The notes under the pieces were generated by a model, which was given only the letters and a program-made list of their open reading frames with translations, was not told where the DNA came from and did no database searches. This document shows, piece after piece, positions 52,799 through 60,437 of a DNA stretch of 64,000 bases; positions within the stretch are counted from its first letter, which is position 1, and each line of letters begins with the position of its first letter. This DNA comes from Peptacetobacter sp900550335 (lineage in GTDB: Bacteria; Bacillota; Clostridia; Peptostreptococcales; Peptostreptococcaceae): the NCBI RefSeq assembly GCF_047528295.1, contig NZ_CP180001.1:1922001-1986000 (forward strand), given 5' to 3'. The translations under genes were made by a program, and so were the position numbers.

Positions 52799-54427
52799 TT
52801 ATTCTATATAAGTTCCGTTTGCTTTTTCTCTGCTTCTTATAAATGCTAGAGTTCCTAAAACAGCTATTAAACCAAATCCTAATGATATTGCTGCTGATTT
52901 TGTAAATCCAGCTATTATATAAGTTATACAAGATATCACAGCTACTGTTGCAGCGTATGGTATCTGAGTTGAAACGTGGTTAACGTGGTCACTCTGAGAT
53001 CCTGCAGATGCCATTATTGTAGTATCTGATATTGGTGAACAGTGGTCTCCACATACAGCTCCTGCCATACAAGCTGATATAGCTATTATCATCATCTGGT
53101 GGTCATTAGAGAATACTCCAACAACTATTGGTATAAGTATACCAAATGTTCCCCAAGATGTACCTGTAGCAAATGCTAAGAAACATCCAACTAAGAATAT
53201 AACTGCTGGTAAGAAGTTCATTAGAGCTTCTGCATTACCTTTCATTATTCCTTCAACAAATGGAGCTGCTCCTAAACTATCTGTCATAGCTTTTAAAGCC
53301 CAAGCAAATGTTAATATCATTATTGCTGGAACCATTGATTTAAATCCTTCTGGTATACAATCCATACATTCTTTAAATGTAAGAGCTTTTCTAAGTACAT
53401 AAAGTAATATTGTAACAACTAGTGCAAAGAAACTTCCTAGTGCTAGACCAACTGAAGCATCTGCATTTGAGAATGCTGTTACTATACTTTCTCCTGAGAA
53501 GAATCCTCCTGTATATATCATACCGATTACACAGAATACTATAAGAGAGAATATTGGTATAAGAAGATCTAAAACATGACCTTTAGTATTTTCTTTTTTA
53601 CCATCATCTTCATTATAAGCATATGGTCTTGCTCCTGTTGTGAATATGTCTCCTTTTTTAGCATTATCTTCGTGTAATTTCATTGGGCCATAGTCCACTT
53701 TTAAAAGAACTAAACCTAACATCATTAATATTGTAAATAATGCGTAGAAGTTAAATGGTATCGCCTGAACGAATACTGAAAGACCATCCTCACCAGGAAC
53801 AAATCCAGTTACTGCAGCTGCCCAAGATGATATTGGTGCGATTATACATATTGGAGCGGCAGTTGAATCTATTAAGTAAGCTAATTTAGCTCTAGATACA
53901 TTGTGTTTATCTGTTATAGGTCTCATAACACTACCTACTGTTAAACAGTTGAAGTAGTCATCTATGAATATTAAACATCCTAATATTATAGTAGTTATCT
54001 GAGCACCAACTCTTGTTTTTATATGCTGTCCTGCCCATCTACCAAATGCAGCAGAACCACCTGCTCTGTTCATTAAACTTACCATAGCCCCTAATATAAC
54101 TAGGAATATTAATATACCAACATTATATGGATCTGAAAGAACTCCTATAAGTCCGTCGTTTAATACATGTGTTATAGTTCTTTCAAAATTTCCACCTCCG
54201 TAGAATATACCACCAACTGCTATACCTACGAATAATGAACTATAAACTTCTTTTGTTATAAGTGCTAGTGTTATTGCAACTACTGGCGGAACAAGTGCCC
54301 AAGCTGTAGAGTATAATTTTGGTACATACTCAGTTGCTTCTCCTTCCGCAAATACTGTTACTGACATCATCATGACAATCATAAGACACATCGTCATAAT
54401 TCTAAATAATTTTTTCGAATTTTTCAT
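52799..54427 (-). CDS. NhaC-family transporter, probably a lysine carrier
   Basis: A 542-residue carrier with about 12 helices. It belongs to the NhaC Na+/H+ antiporter family (LIFIDDYFNCLTVGSVMRP, ATGTSWGTFGILIPI, GDHCSPISDTTIMAS). The leader carries a lysine riboswitch. NhaC-type genes with this riboswitch in other Firmicutes (LysW) were proposed to be lysine transporters, so lysine is the likely substrate rather than only sodium and protons. Unusually for a multi-pass carrier, residues 1-28 look like a cleavable signal peptide ending TVFAEG. The start has GGGGAGGATTTAT. Confidence 0.88.
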   Translation of the reverse strand: MKNSKKLFRIMTMCLMIVMMMSVTVFAEGEATEYVPKLYSTAWALVPPVVAITLALITKEVYSSLFVGIAVGGIFYGGGNFERTITHVLNDGLIGVLSDPYNVGILIFLVILGAMVSLMNRAGGSAAFGRWAGQHIKTRVGAQITTIILGCLIFIDDYFNCLTVGSVMRPITDKHNVSRAKLAYLIDSTAAPICIIAPISSWAAAVTGFVPGEDGLSVFVQAIPFNFYALFTILMMLGLVLLKVDYGPMKLHEDNAKKGDIFTTGARPYAYNEDDGKKENTKGHVLDLLIPIFSLIVFCVIGMIYTGGFFSGESIVTAFSNADASVGLALGSFFALVVTILLYVLRKALTFKECMDCIPEGFKSMVPAIMILTFAWALKAMTDSLGAAPFVEGIMKGNAEALMNFLPAVIFLVGCFLAFATGTSWGTFGILIPIVVGVFSNDHQMMIIAISACMAGAVCGDHCSPISDTTIMASAGSQSDHVNHVSTQIPYAATVAVISCITYIIAGFTKSAAISLGFGLIAVLGTLAFIRSREKANGTYIE

Positions 54428-54453
54428 TTATAAATCCTCCCCTTTTTAAACAA

Positions 54454-54703
54454 TAAAAAAAACCACAAATGATATATCACAAAGAATATAGCATTTATGG
54501 CTGTATTTACAATATAAAAAGGAAAGTCCTTTTATTTAACCAAGATAGCGCTCCACTCGATGTGACAGTGTACCGCATATTCTACGATACCCCAGAACAG
54601 ACTTCGGTGCAAAATCTGAACTTCGGCGATATTTCCTTTCGATAACAACAGCTGCCCTGCTTATGTCATTATGTACTGATAAATACCGCGCCTCTATCAT
54701 TTA
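54454..54703 (-). promoter_or_regulatory. Lysine riboswitch (L box) with terminator, controlling the NhaC-family gene
   Basis: On the minus strand the aptamer begins ATGATAGAGGCGCGG (54700) and ends GAGCGCTATCTTGG (54540). Between are AGTA, CGAAAGGAAA, CGCCGAAGTTC, CTGGGGT and ACTGTCACATCGAGTGG. Downstream a terminator hairpin, CCATAAATG...CATTTGTGG, then T8, lies at 54454-54502. A weaker hairpin (AAAGGACTTTCCTTT) is at 54513-54532. Confidence 0.92.
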
Positions 54704-54954
54704 ATGATAAATATTAAGTTGATGATTAAACTTTATCATCTAAAAACTTCACTGTCAATAGTAAATTTTTCTTTTTCAAATGTTAAGTTTTTAATTTTTC
54801 TAAAAAATTCATACAATTAAACCAATTCAATCTTAGTCTTTTACTTACTTTCAAGCCTTTTAAAATTCACATATTTTTCATAGATAATCATAAAAATATT
54901 TTTTTAAATTTTTATGAAAACTAGATATAAAGATTAGATGTAATTTTATAAAAA
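54704..54954. other. Gap upstream of the riboswitch
   Basis: 250 bp of AT-rich DNA holding the promoter of the riboswitch transcript and the 3' end of the second PfkB gene. TTGATGATTAAACTTTATCATC at 54719-54741 contains a short palindrome (shown in part). No gene is supported. Confidence 0.35.
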
Positions 54955-55881
54955 CTAGAATTTTATCAATTTAATTTCTTCATATAATTTTTTTATCATA
55001 TCTTTTGAAGATGGTTTTGTTCCTATAGTCATAACAGCCCCAACAGACATAGCAGTTGCTAGCTTAGCAGTTTTTTCAAACTCTAATCTATTTTCTATAC
55101 CGTATACTAGTCCGGCTAATAGTGCATCACTTGCCCCCACTGTAGAGTGAGTTTTCACTTTTTCAATACTACACTTTAAAATTTCTTCCCCATTGGAAAA
55201 TATGGCTCCTCTTTCCCCCATAGATATAGCCACATATTTAACACCATCTCTTATATATTTTTTAATAACTTCTACAATATCTTCATCTGTCATATTTTCT
55301 TTTTCATAAACTCTTTCAATTTCTTTAAGCTTAACTTTTATAATCTCAGGTTTTTCTTCAACTGCTTTTGCAAATACAGCACCTGATGAATCTACAGCCA
55401 CTTTAGCACCTCTATCATGAGCTAATTTGATTATATTTTTAAACACATTTGCATCTACTCCTGGAGGCACTTTCCCAGAAATTACAAATAGTGTGTCTTC
55501 AGTCGCATATCCGTCTATTTTTACCATAAGCTCATTTATCCGGTCTTGTAAAATTTCTGGACCAACCGCATTAAATTCAGTAACTTTTCCATTTTCTTCC
55601 ACAATTTTTGTATTAATTCTAGTTTCGCCATAGATATAGGTAAAATCGTTTTTTATCTGTAGATTGCTAATCATTTCTTTAAAATTCTGACCAGTTCTAC
55701 CTCCGATAAAGCCAAGCGCTATAGGCTCTTCTTCTAAAACCTTTAAGTTTTTTGCTACGTTGATTCCTTTTCCTCCAGCATCAACTTCAAAATGTTCGAT
55801 TCTGTTCACTCCTGCATATTCATAATTTTTAATATCCACTGTTTGGTCGATTGCAGGATTAAAAGATACTGTTATTATCAT
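54955..55881 (-). CDS. Divergent 1-phosphofructokinase-like PfkB paralogue
   Basis: A 308-residue PfkB-fold protein, paralogous to the FruK-like kinase at 57335. The N-terminal NPAIDQTVDIKN and DAGGKGINVAKNL are kept. The anion-hole motif that should read GAGD is GASD (THSTVGASDALLAG), a Gly to Ser change made by one base, although the catalytic aspartate remains. The usual IKPN substrate/Mg segment is IKVKLKEIE. So it may be a weak or altered kinase, or have another role. A terminator before it cuts it off from the upstream dehydrogenase. Start: GGAGACAGAAAG then ATG. Confidence 0.8.
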   Translation of the reverse strand: MIITVSFNPAIDQTVDIKNYEYAGVNRIEHFEVDAGGKGINVAKNLKVLEEEPIALGFIGGRTGQNFKEMISNLQIKNDFTYIYGETRINTKIVEENGKVTEFNAVGPEILQDRINELMVKIDGYATEDTLFVISGKVPPGVDANVFKNIIKLAHDRGAKVAVDSSGAVFAKAVEEKPEIIKVKLKEIERVYEKENMTDEDIVEVIKKYIRDGVKYVAISMGERGAIFSNGEEILKCSIEKVKTHSTVGASDALLAGLVYGIENRLEFEKTAKLATAMSVGAVMTIGTKPSSKDMIKKLYEEIKLIKF

Positions 55882-55967
55882 CTTTCTGTCTCCTCATAAT
55901 AAAAAATAAAATATTATAATTGCACTTTATATAAAGTATAACATATTTAATATTTTTTTCTTTAAAA

Positions 55968-56003
55968 AAATACCGCCCCAAAAAAGTTTTTCAGAGCGGC
56001 ATT
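55968..56003 (-). terminator. Terminator past the dehydrogenase gene
   Basis: TGCCGCTC and GGGGCGGTA pair across a loop with A and T runs, followed by T7 on the minus strand. Confidence 0.7.
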
Positions 56004-56018
56004 ATTTAGATAGAAATT

Positions 56019-57284
56019 TTAGTATTCTACACCAAAGTGGTCGAATAATATTTTTTCTGCTTCTGCATTCCATAATCCTCTATGAGCTTTACAACTTGCA
56101 TCAAGTTTAGCAAATAATGGATCTGTTTTTCCTAATTCTTCAAAATCATCTATTGCAGTAAGAGGCATATCTATTTGAGTGTAAGTAAGTTTTTTTCCAC
56201 CTGGTATGTTTGGTAAGTTAAGAGTTGCATCTGCTATACTATCTATTCCTCCTACATGAGTAACCATAACTGCTGGTTCTATTAAACCTTTAGCTGCTAA
56301 GTCGTTAGCTTCTATAAGATCGTCGTTGTTTCCACCTGTTGTTCCTAGTATATGAGTACTTGTGTAGTGGCAGTTGTATAAGTTTATTTCAGCACTAAAC
56401 TGGTTGTTTGTTGGTCCAGCGAAGAAGTTCATACATCCATCAAATGCTAATAATTTATCTCCCATTTCTGCAACTTCTTTTATTGGGACATATACGAATA
56501 CATCGTCGAATCCATGTCCTTCAGTTAAATCCATTAATTCTTTTATTGGATCTTCCATTTTAGCTGTGTTTACATATTTTAATTCTATTCCTTTTTCTGC
56601 ACCTTTTTCTTCAGGTATAACAGATTTTGCTCTTTCTATTCTATCGTCACTTATATCAGTAACAACTATTCTCTTAGGTTTATTTTCGAACTGTAGTCCA
56701 TAGCTAACTGCACCAAGTCCCATCGGACCACATCCACCCATTATTAGTATATTACCGTCTACTTTTGTACCCATAGCGTGGTTGTAGTTTTTCTTATTTG
56801 TGTGGTAGTTTGCATGGTATCCACCTATTATACAACTCATAGGTTCTCCTAATGATGCTTCAAAGAATGAATCTCCATCGTAGTTAAGAAGGCATCCAAG
56901 TTCCATAACTTCGTGAGGCATTATGCAGTAAGTACAAGCACCACCGCAGAATTCATAAGAATATCCTGGAGAATCTAGTCTTCCTTTGTAGTTTAATGCT
57001 GGCTGCTGAGCAAATTTCTGACCTGGTTTAAACTGATTTTTCCATTTTTCACCAACTTCAACTATAACCCCTGCAAATTCATGTCCTACTATTACTGGGT
57101 TTGTATCTATATTCTGAGGAGCTCTTTTATGTTTTTTACCCTGTTCAACTAATTTATATGTAGACATACATATACTATCACTCATTACTTTAACTAATAT
57201 TTCGTCGTCTTTTATTTTAGGTAATTCAAACTCTTCTAATCTTAAATCTTCTTTTCCATACATACGTACTGCTCTTGTTTTCAT
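56019..57284 (-). CDS. Zinc-dependent polyol/sugar-phosphate dehydrogenase (SorE-like)
   Basis: A 421-residue medium-chain dehydrogenase. The zinc ligands are SDSICMST (Cys) and GHEFAGVIVEVG (His-Glu) near the N-terminus; the cofactor fold has MGGCGPMGLGAVSYG (about 190-204). The length and the YSYEFCGGACTYC insert match the branch of L-sorbose-1-phosphate reductase and relatives, longer than ordinary alcohol dehydrogenases. It sits between two PfkB kinases and next to a PTS, so it likely oxidises or reduces the imported polyol or ketose phosphate. The start has AGGAGGATTTTTAAA. Confidence 0.82.
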   Translation of the reverse strand: MKTRAVRMYGKEDLRLEEFELPKIKDDEILVKVMSDSICMSTYKLVEQGKKHKRAPQNIDTNPVIVGHEFAGVIVEVGEKWKNQFKPGQKFAQQPALNYKGRLDSPGYSYEFCGGACTYCIMPHEVMELGCLLNYDGDSFFEASLGEPMSCIIGGYHANYHTNKKNYNHAMGTKVDGNILIMGGCGPMGLGAVSYGLQFENKPKRIVVTDISDDRIERAKSVIPEEKGAEKGIELKYVNTAKMEDPIKELMDLTEGHGFDDVFVYVPIKEVAEMGDKLLAFDGCMNFFAGPTNNQFSAEINLYNCHYTSTHILGTTGGNNDDLIEANDLAAKGLIEPAVMVTHVGGIDSIADATLNLPNIPGGKKLTYTQIDMPLTAIDDFEELGKTDPLFAKLDASCKAHRGLWNAEAEKILFDHFGVEY

Positions 57285-57334
57285 TTTAAAAATCCTCCTA
57301 GTTTATATATCTATAATTTTTTATTATTAATATG

Positions 57335-58264
57335 CTATATTTCTTCACATTCAACCTGCACCAAAAGTTCATCTACAACTTCTCTTGTAGGTGGTTTTGT
57401 TCCTATTGTAGTAACAGCTCCTGCTGATGTTGCAACCCCTAGTTTTGCTGCCTCTCTGTAGCAAAGTCCTTTTTCTACTCCATAAGAAATAGCTGCAACC
57501 ATTGCATCTCCAGCACCTACTGTAGAATGTGCTTTAACCTTTAATCCTTTGCATTTGAATTTTTCTTCATTAGATACAAATACTGCACCATCTTTTCCCA
57601 TAGATACAGCTATATGCTCAATTCCTCTAGCCATTAATTTTTCAGCCATACCTACAGTATCTTTGATACTTATATCTCCTTCTACACCAAAGAATTCTGC
57701 AAGTTCTACATTATTAGGTTTTATATAATCTGGCTTAGAATCTAGAGATTTTACAAATAATTCTCCATCAGCATCTATAAATACCTTTGCACCTTTTTCG
57801 TGAATTGCATCTGCTATTTTTCCATAGATTCCTTTATCTACACTAGCTGGAACACTTCCTGCAAGTACAAATAAAGTTTCTTCAGATGCATATCCTTCTA
57901 ACTTAGCTAAAAGCTCTTTCATAGCTTCATCTGTTATAACTGGTCCAGGCTCGTTTAATTCTGTAACTATTCCACCTTCTTCAACTAGTTTTGTATTTGT
58001 TCTAGTTGGGCTTTCTATTTTTACAAAGTCGTTTTTTATACCCATTTCATTAAGTACATTTTCTATTAACTGACCTGTTGTGCCACCTATAAATCCTGTT
58101 GCTATTGTTTCTCCACCAAGCTCTTTTATTGTTTTTGAAACATTTATTCCTTTTCCACCGGCATCGATTTCAACATTTTTTATTCTATTAAGTCCACCGT
58201 GTTCAAATTTTCCAATGTCGACAGTTTTATCTATCGCTGGATTCATTGTAACTGTAACTATCAT
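57335..58264 (-). CDS. 1-phosphofructokinase-type PfkB kinase
   Basis: A 309-residue kinase of the FruK/LacC group that phosphorylates a ketose phosphate (fructose-1-P, tagatose-6-P or fructose-6-P) to the bisphosphate. Both PfkB signatures are complete: DAGGKGINVSKTI near residue 40 and AHSTVGAGDAMVAAISYG near residue 247, with the catalytic aspartate in GAGD. The IKPNNVELAEFFG segment is intact. It starts 3 bp after the PTS EIIA gene and its stop is 50 bp from the dehydrogenase, so it is in one operon. The start has GAAGGAGGATTAATC. Confidence 0.87.
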   Translation of the reverse strand: MIVTVTMNPAIDKTVDIGKFEHGGLNRIKNVEIDAGGKGINVSKTIKELGGETIATGFIGGTTGQLIENVLNEMGIKNDFVKIESPTRTNTKLVEEGGIVTELNEPGPVITDEAMKELLAKLEGYASEETLFVLAGSVPASVDKGIYGKIADAIHEKGAKVFIDADGELFVKSLDSKPDYIKPNNVELAEFFGVEGDISIKDTVGMAEKLMARGIEHIAVSMGKDGAVFVSNEEKFKCKGLKVKAHSTVGAGDAMVAAISYGVEKGLCYREAAKLGVATSAGAVTTIGTKPPTREVVDELLVQVECEEI

Positions 58265-58267
58265 CGA

Positions 58268-58771
58268 TTAATCCTCCTTCATAAATGTATCGTATATTAG
58301 ATCCACACTGTTTCCATTGACCAATTTATCAACTTCCTCCATGCTCACTAATTTAGTAGCTATATTTGCTAGTATCTCCAAGTGTTCATCTCCTACACCG
58401 GCTATACCAATTACTAACTTAACATCTTCTCCTCCCCAGTCTGTACCTTCTGGGAATGTAAGAACTGCTATCCCAGATGCTAAAACCTCTTTCTTAACAT
58501 TATTTGTCCCATGAGGAAGTGCTATACAATTCCCCATATTAGTTGAAAAAGTAAGCTCTCTTTCTAACATTCCTTCTATGTAATTTTCATTAACATATCC
58601 AGAATCAACCAACATCTGTCCAACCTTTCTTATAGTGTCGTTTTTAGCCATTCTTTCACAGTTTAGCACTATGTTTTCTTTCATTAATAATGGTTTCTTT
58701 TCGACAACTTCTTTTTTTATTTCTTTAACTTCTTGTTCTACTTTTTTCTTTTTCCCAAATCCAAATAACAT
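58268..58771 (-). CDS. PTS EIIA, mannitol/fructose family
   Basis: A 167-residue EIIA. The active-site histidine is in NCIALPHGTNNVKK (about residue 98). The C-terminal LVIGIAGVGDEHLEILANIA is typical of mannitol- and fructose-type EIIA. The first 30 residues are an unusual lysine- and glutamate-rich extension. It receives phosphate from HPr and passes it to the EIIB domain of the EIICB protein encoded divergently. First gene of the operon, start with TTTGGAGGATTTGAG. Confidence 0.88.
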   Translation of the reverse strand: MLFGFGKKKKVEQEVKEIKKEVVEKKPLLMKENIVLNCERMAKNDTIRKVGQMLVDSGYVNENYIEGMLERELTFSTNMGNCIALPHGTNNVKKEVLASGIAVLTFPEGTDWGGEDVKLVIGIAGVGDEHLEILANIATKLVSMEEVDKLVNGNSVDLIYDTFMKED

Positions 58772-58905
58772 CTCAAATCCTCCAAAAATTTATATATTAT
58801 CTAAGTAGCGTTTTTACTTATTTTATTTACTTTTATTTTTTCTTATCTCTATGACTATATTATAATTCTGTCGGGATAACATTTTCAATTCAAACAAAAC
58901 ACCTA

Positions 58906-58930
58906 TTTGGCACTATGGATAAGTGCCAAA
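58906..58930. promoter_or_regulatory. Inverted-repeat operator of the PTS locus
   Basis: TTTGGCACT (58906-58914) and AGTGCCAAA (58922-58930) form a perfect 9-bp inverted repeat across 7 bp, between the divergent EIIA and EIICB genes. It resembles the TTGNCAC/GTGNCAA operator of MtlR-type PRD regulators, one of which is encoded beyond EIICB. Confidence 0.75.
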
Positions 58931-59042
58931 TTTAATGATATACTTTTAATCAATTACTACAGTTTTACTGATATAATTTAAATATAACTTTATCATATAT
59001 AATGAAAAAGCTTATAAAATAATATAAAAGGAAGTGAATCTA

Positions 59043-60410
59043 TTGAAAGAAGATAATTCAAAAGTTTTATTATCTAAGGGAATAAAATTTTATAGTGGTA
59101 TAATAGCAACAAATATTCCTTTATTTATAATGTTAGGTTTTATTTCGCTCATTTTTTCAAATTCTGGGATTTTACCCAATGAAAAAATGACTTTTGTAAG
59201 TCAATCTTGCTACAAATATGTATTGCCGATTATTTTAGCATCTACTGCAGGTAAAAAACTAGGCGGCGATTCTGGTGCATTTACTGGTTCTGTCTGCGGC
59301 CTTGCTATATCGATATTTTCGGAATATACATCTTTTATAGCATCTATATTTGTTGGTACTTTGTGCGGTGTTTTATGTAGTTTTTTAAAGAAAAAAATTA
59401 AATTTGATAGATTTACTGGCTTTGAAATGATAAGTAAAAATATATTCTTTGGATTAGTTGGGGTAATTACTGTATCTATAACATACTTTATCTTTGCTCC
59501 AATGTTTTCATATATAGACTTATTTTTCTCAAGTTTAATTGAGTATCTATCTAATATAAAATCACTTCCTATTATTACCTCTATAATTGAAATTTTGAAA
59601 GTTTTCTCACTGAATAATAGTATAAATCATGGATTCTTGATTCCAGCAGGAATCGAAAATACAACTATTTATGGTAAGTCTGTATTTTTCTTACTTGAAA
59701 CGAATCCTGGGCCAGGACTAGGTATACTTCTAGCATTTTTCTTATTATATAAAGAAAGAAGAAAATACTTTGCCTCTTGTATGACTATTCAGGCTATAGG
59801 TGGTATTCACGAGATTTATTTCCCTCTTGTTCTATCAAATTTAAAACTTCTGATAGCTTTAATATTTGGTGCTATGTCTGGAAATTTAGTATTCTATCTT
59901 TTACATGCAGGTGCTATTGGTGCTATTTCTCCTGGCTCTATAATAACTATATTTATGATGTCAATTCCTTCAGATTGGCTTGCAATAACATTGGGAATAT
60001 TAATTTCCACATTAGTTAGTTGCTTTATCGCTTGCTTAATACTTAAGAGGGAATTATGTAAATCTGATATTTCTGAAGAAGATAGTAATATATATAGAAA
60101 AACATTTACTATCCCAGATTTTGGATATGTAGAAGATATTGTATTTGTGTGTGATGCTGGAATTGGCTCTAGTGTAATGGCTGCATCTATGTTCAAAAAA
60201 ATGTTAATTGAAAATGGACTAGGAAGTATATCAGTTACATCTTCATCAATTGATGAAATACCAGAGGATGCAGATCTTTTGATTTGCCAGAAGATTATTT
60301 CTAAAAAAGCTAGGGATTACAATGAATATGCATCTATAATAGAAGTAGAAAACTTTATGGACAAAGATATGTACAAGACAATAATAGAAAAAATTAAAAA
60401 TGTAGATTAA
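59043..60410 (+). CDS. PTS EIICB, mannitol family
   Basis: A 455-residue permease. The EIIC domain has eight to ten helices with GIHEIYFPLVLSN and HGFLIPAGIENTTIYGKSVF, motifs of the mannitol branch. EIIB fills about residues 370-455, with the phospho-cysteine in VFVCDAGIGSSVMAAS. It imports and phosphorylates a hexitol, possibly mannitol, though the unusual dehydrogenase and kinases hint at another polyol or a ketose. The start is a TTG at 59043, nine bases after AAAGGAAG; a GTG at 59034 lies too close to that site. Confidence 0.87.
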   Translation: MKEDNSKVLLSKGIKFYSGIIATNIPLFIMLGFISLIFSNSGILPNEKMTFVSQSCYKYVLPIILASTAGKKLGGDSGAFTGSVCGLAISIFSEYTSFIASIFVGTLCGVLCSFLKKKIKFDRFTGFEMISKNIFFGLVGVITVSITYFIFAPMFSYIDLFFSSLIEYLSNIKSLPIITSIIEILKVFSLNNSINHGFLIPAGIENTTIYGKSVFFLLETNPGPGLGILLAFFLLYKERRKYFASCMTIQAIGGIHEIYFPLVLSNLKLLIALIFGAMSGNLVFYLLHAGAIGAISPGSIITIFMMSIPSDWLAITLGILISTLVSCFIACLILKRELCKSDISEEDSNIYRKTFTIPDFGYVEDIVFVCDAGIGSSVMAASMFKKMLIENGLGSISVTSSSIDEIPEDADLLICQKIISKKARDYNEYASIIEVENFMDKDMYKTIIEKIKNVD

Positions 60411-60437
60411 TAAAATTTTAGAAAGGATTGATTGTTT

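Noticed and set aside
59777..60019. An 80-codon ORF inside the EIICB gene
   Set aside because: It is out of frame with a strongly supported PTS protein and rich in Trp, Tyr and Cys as expected of a shadow.
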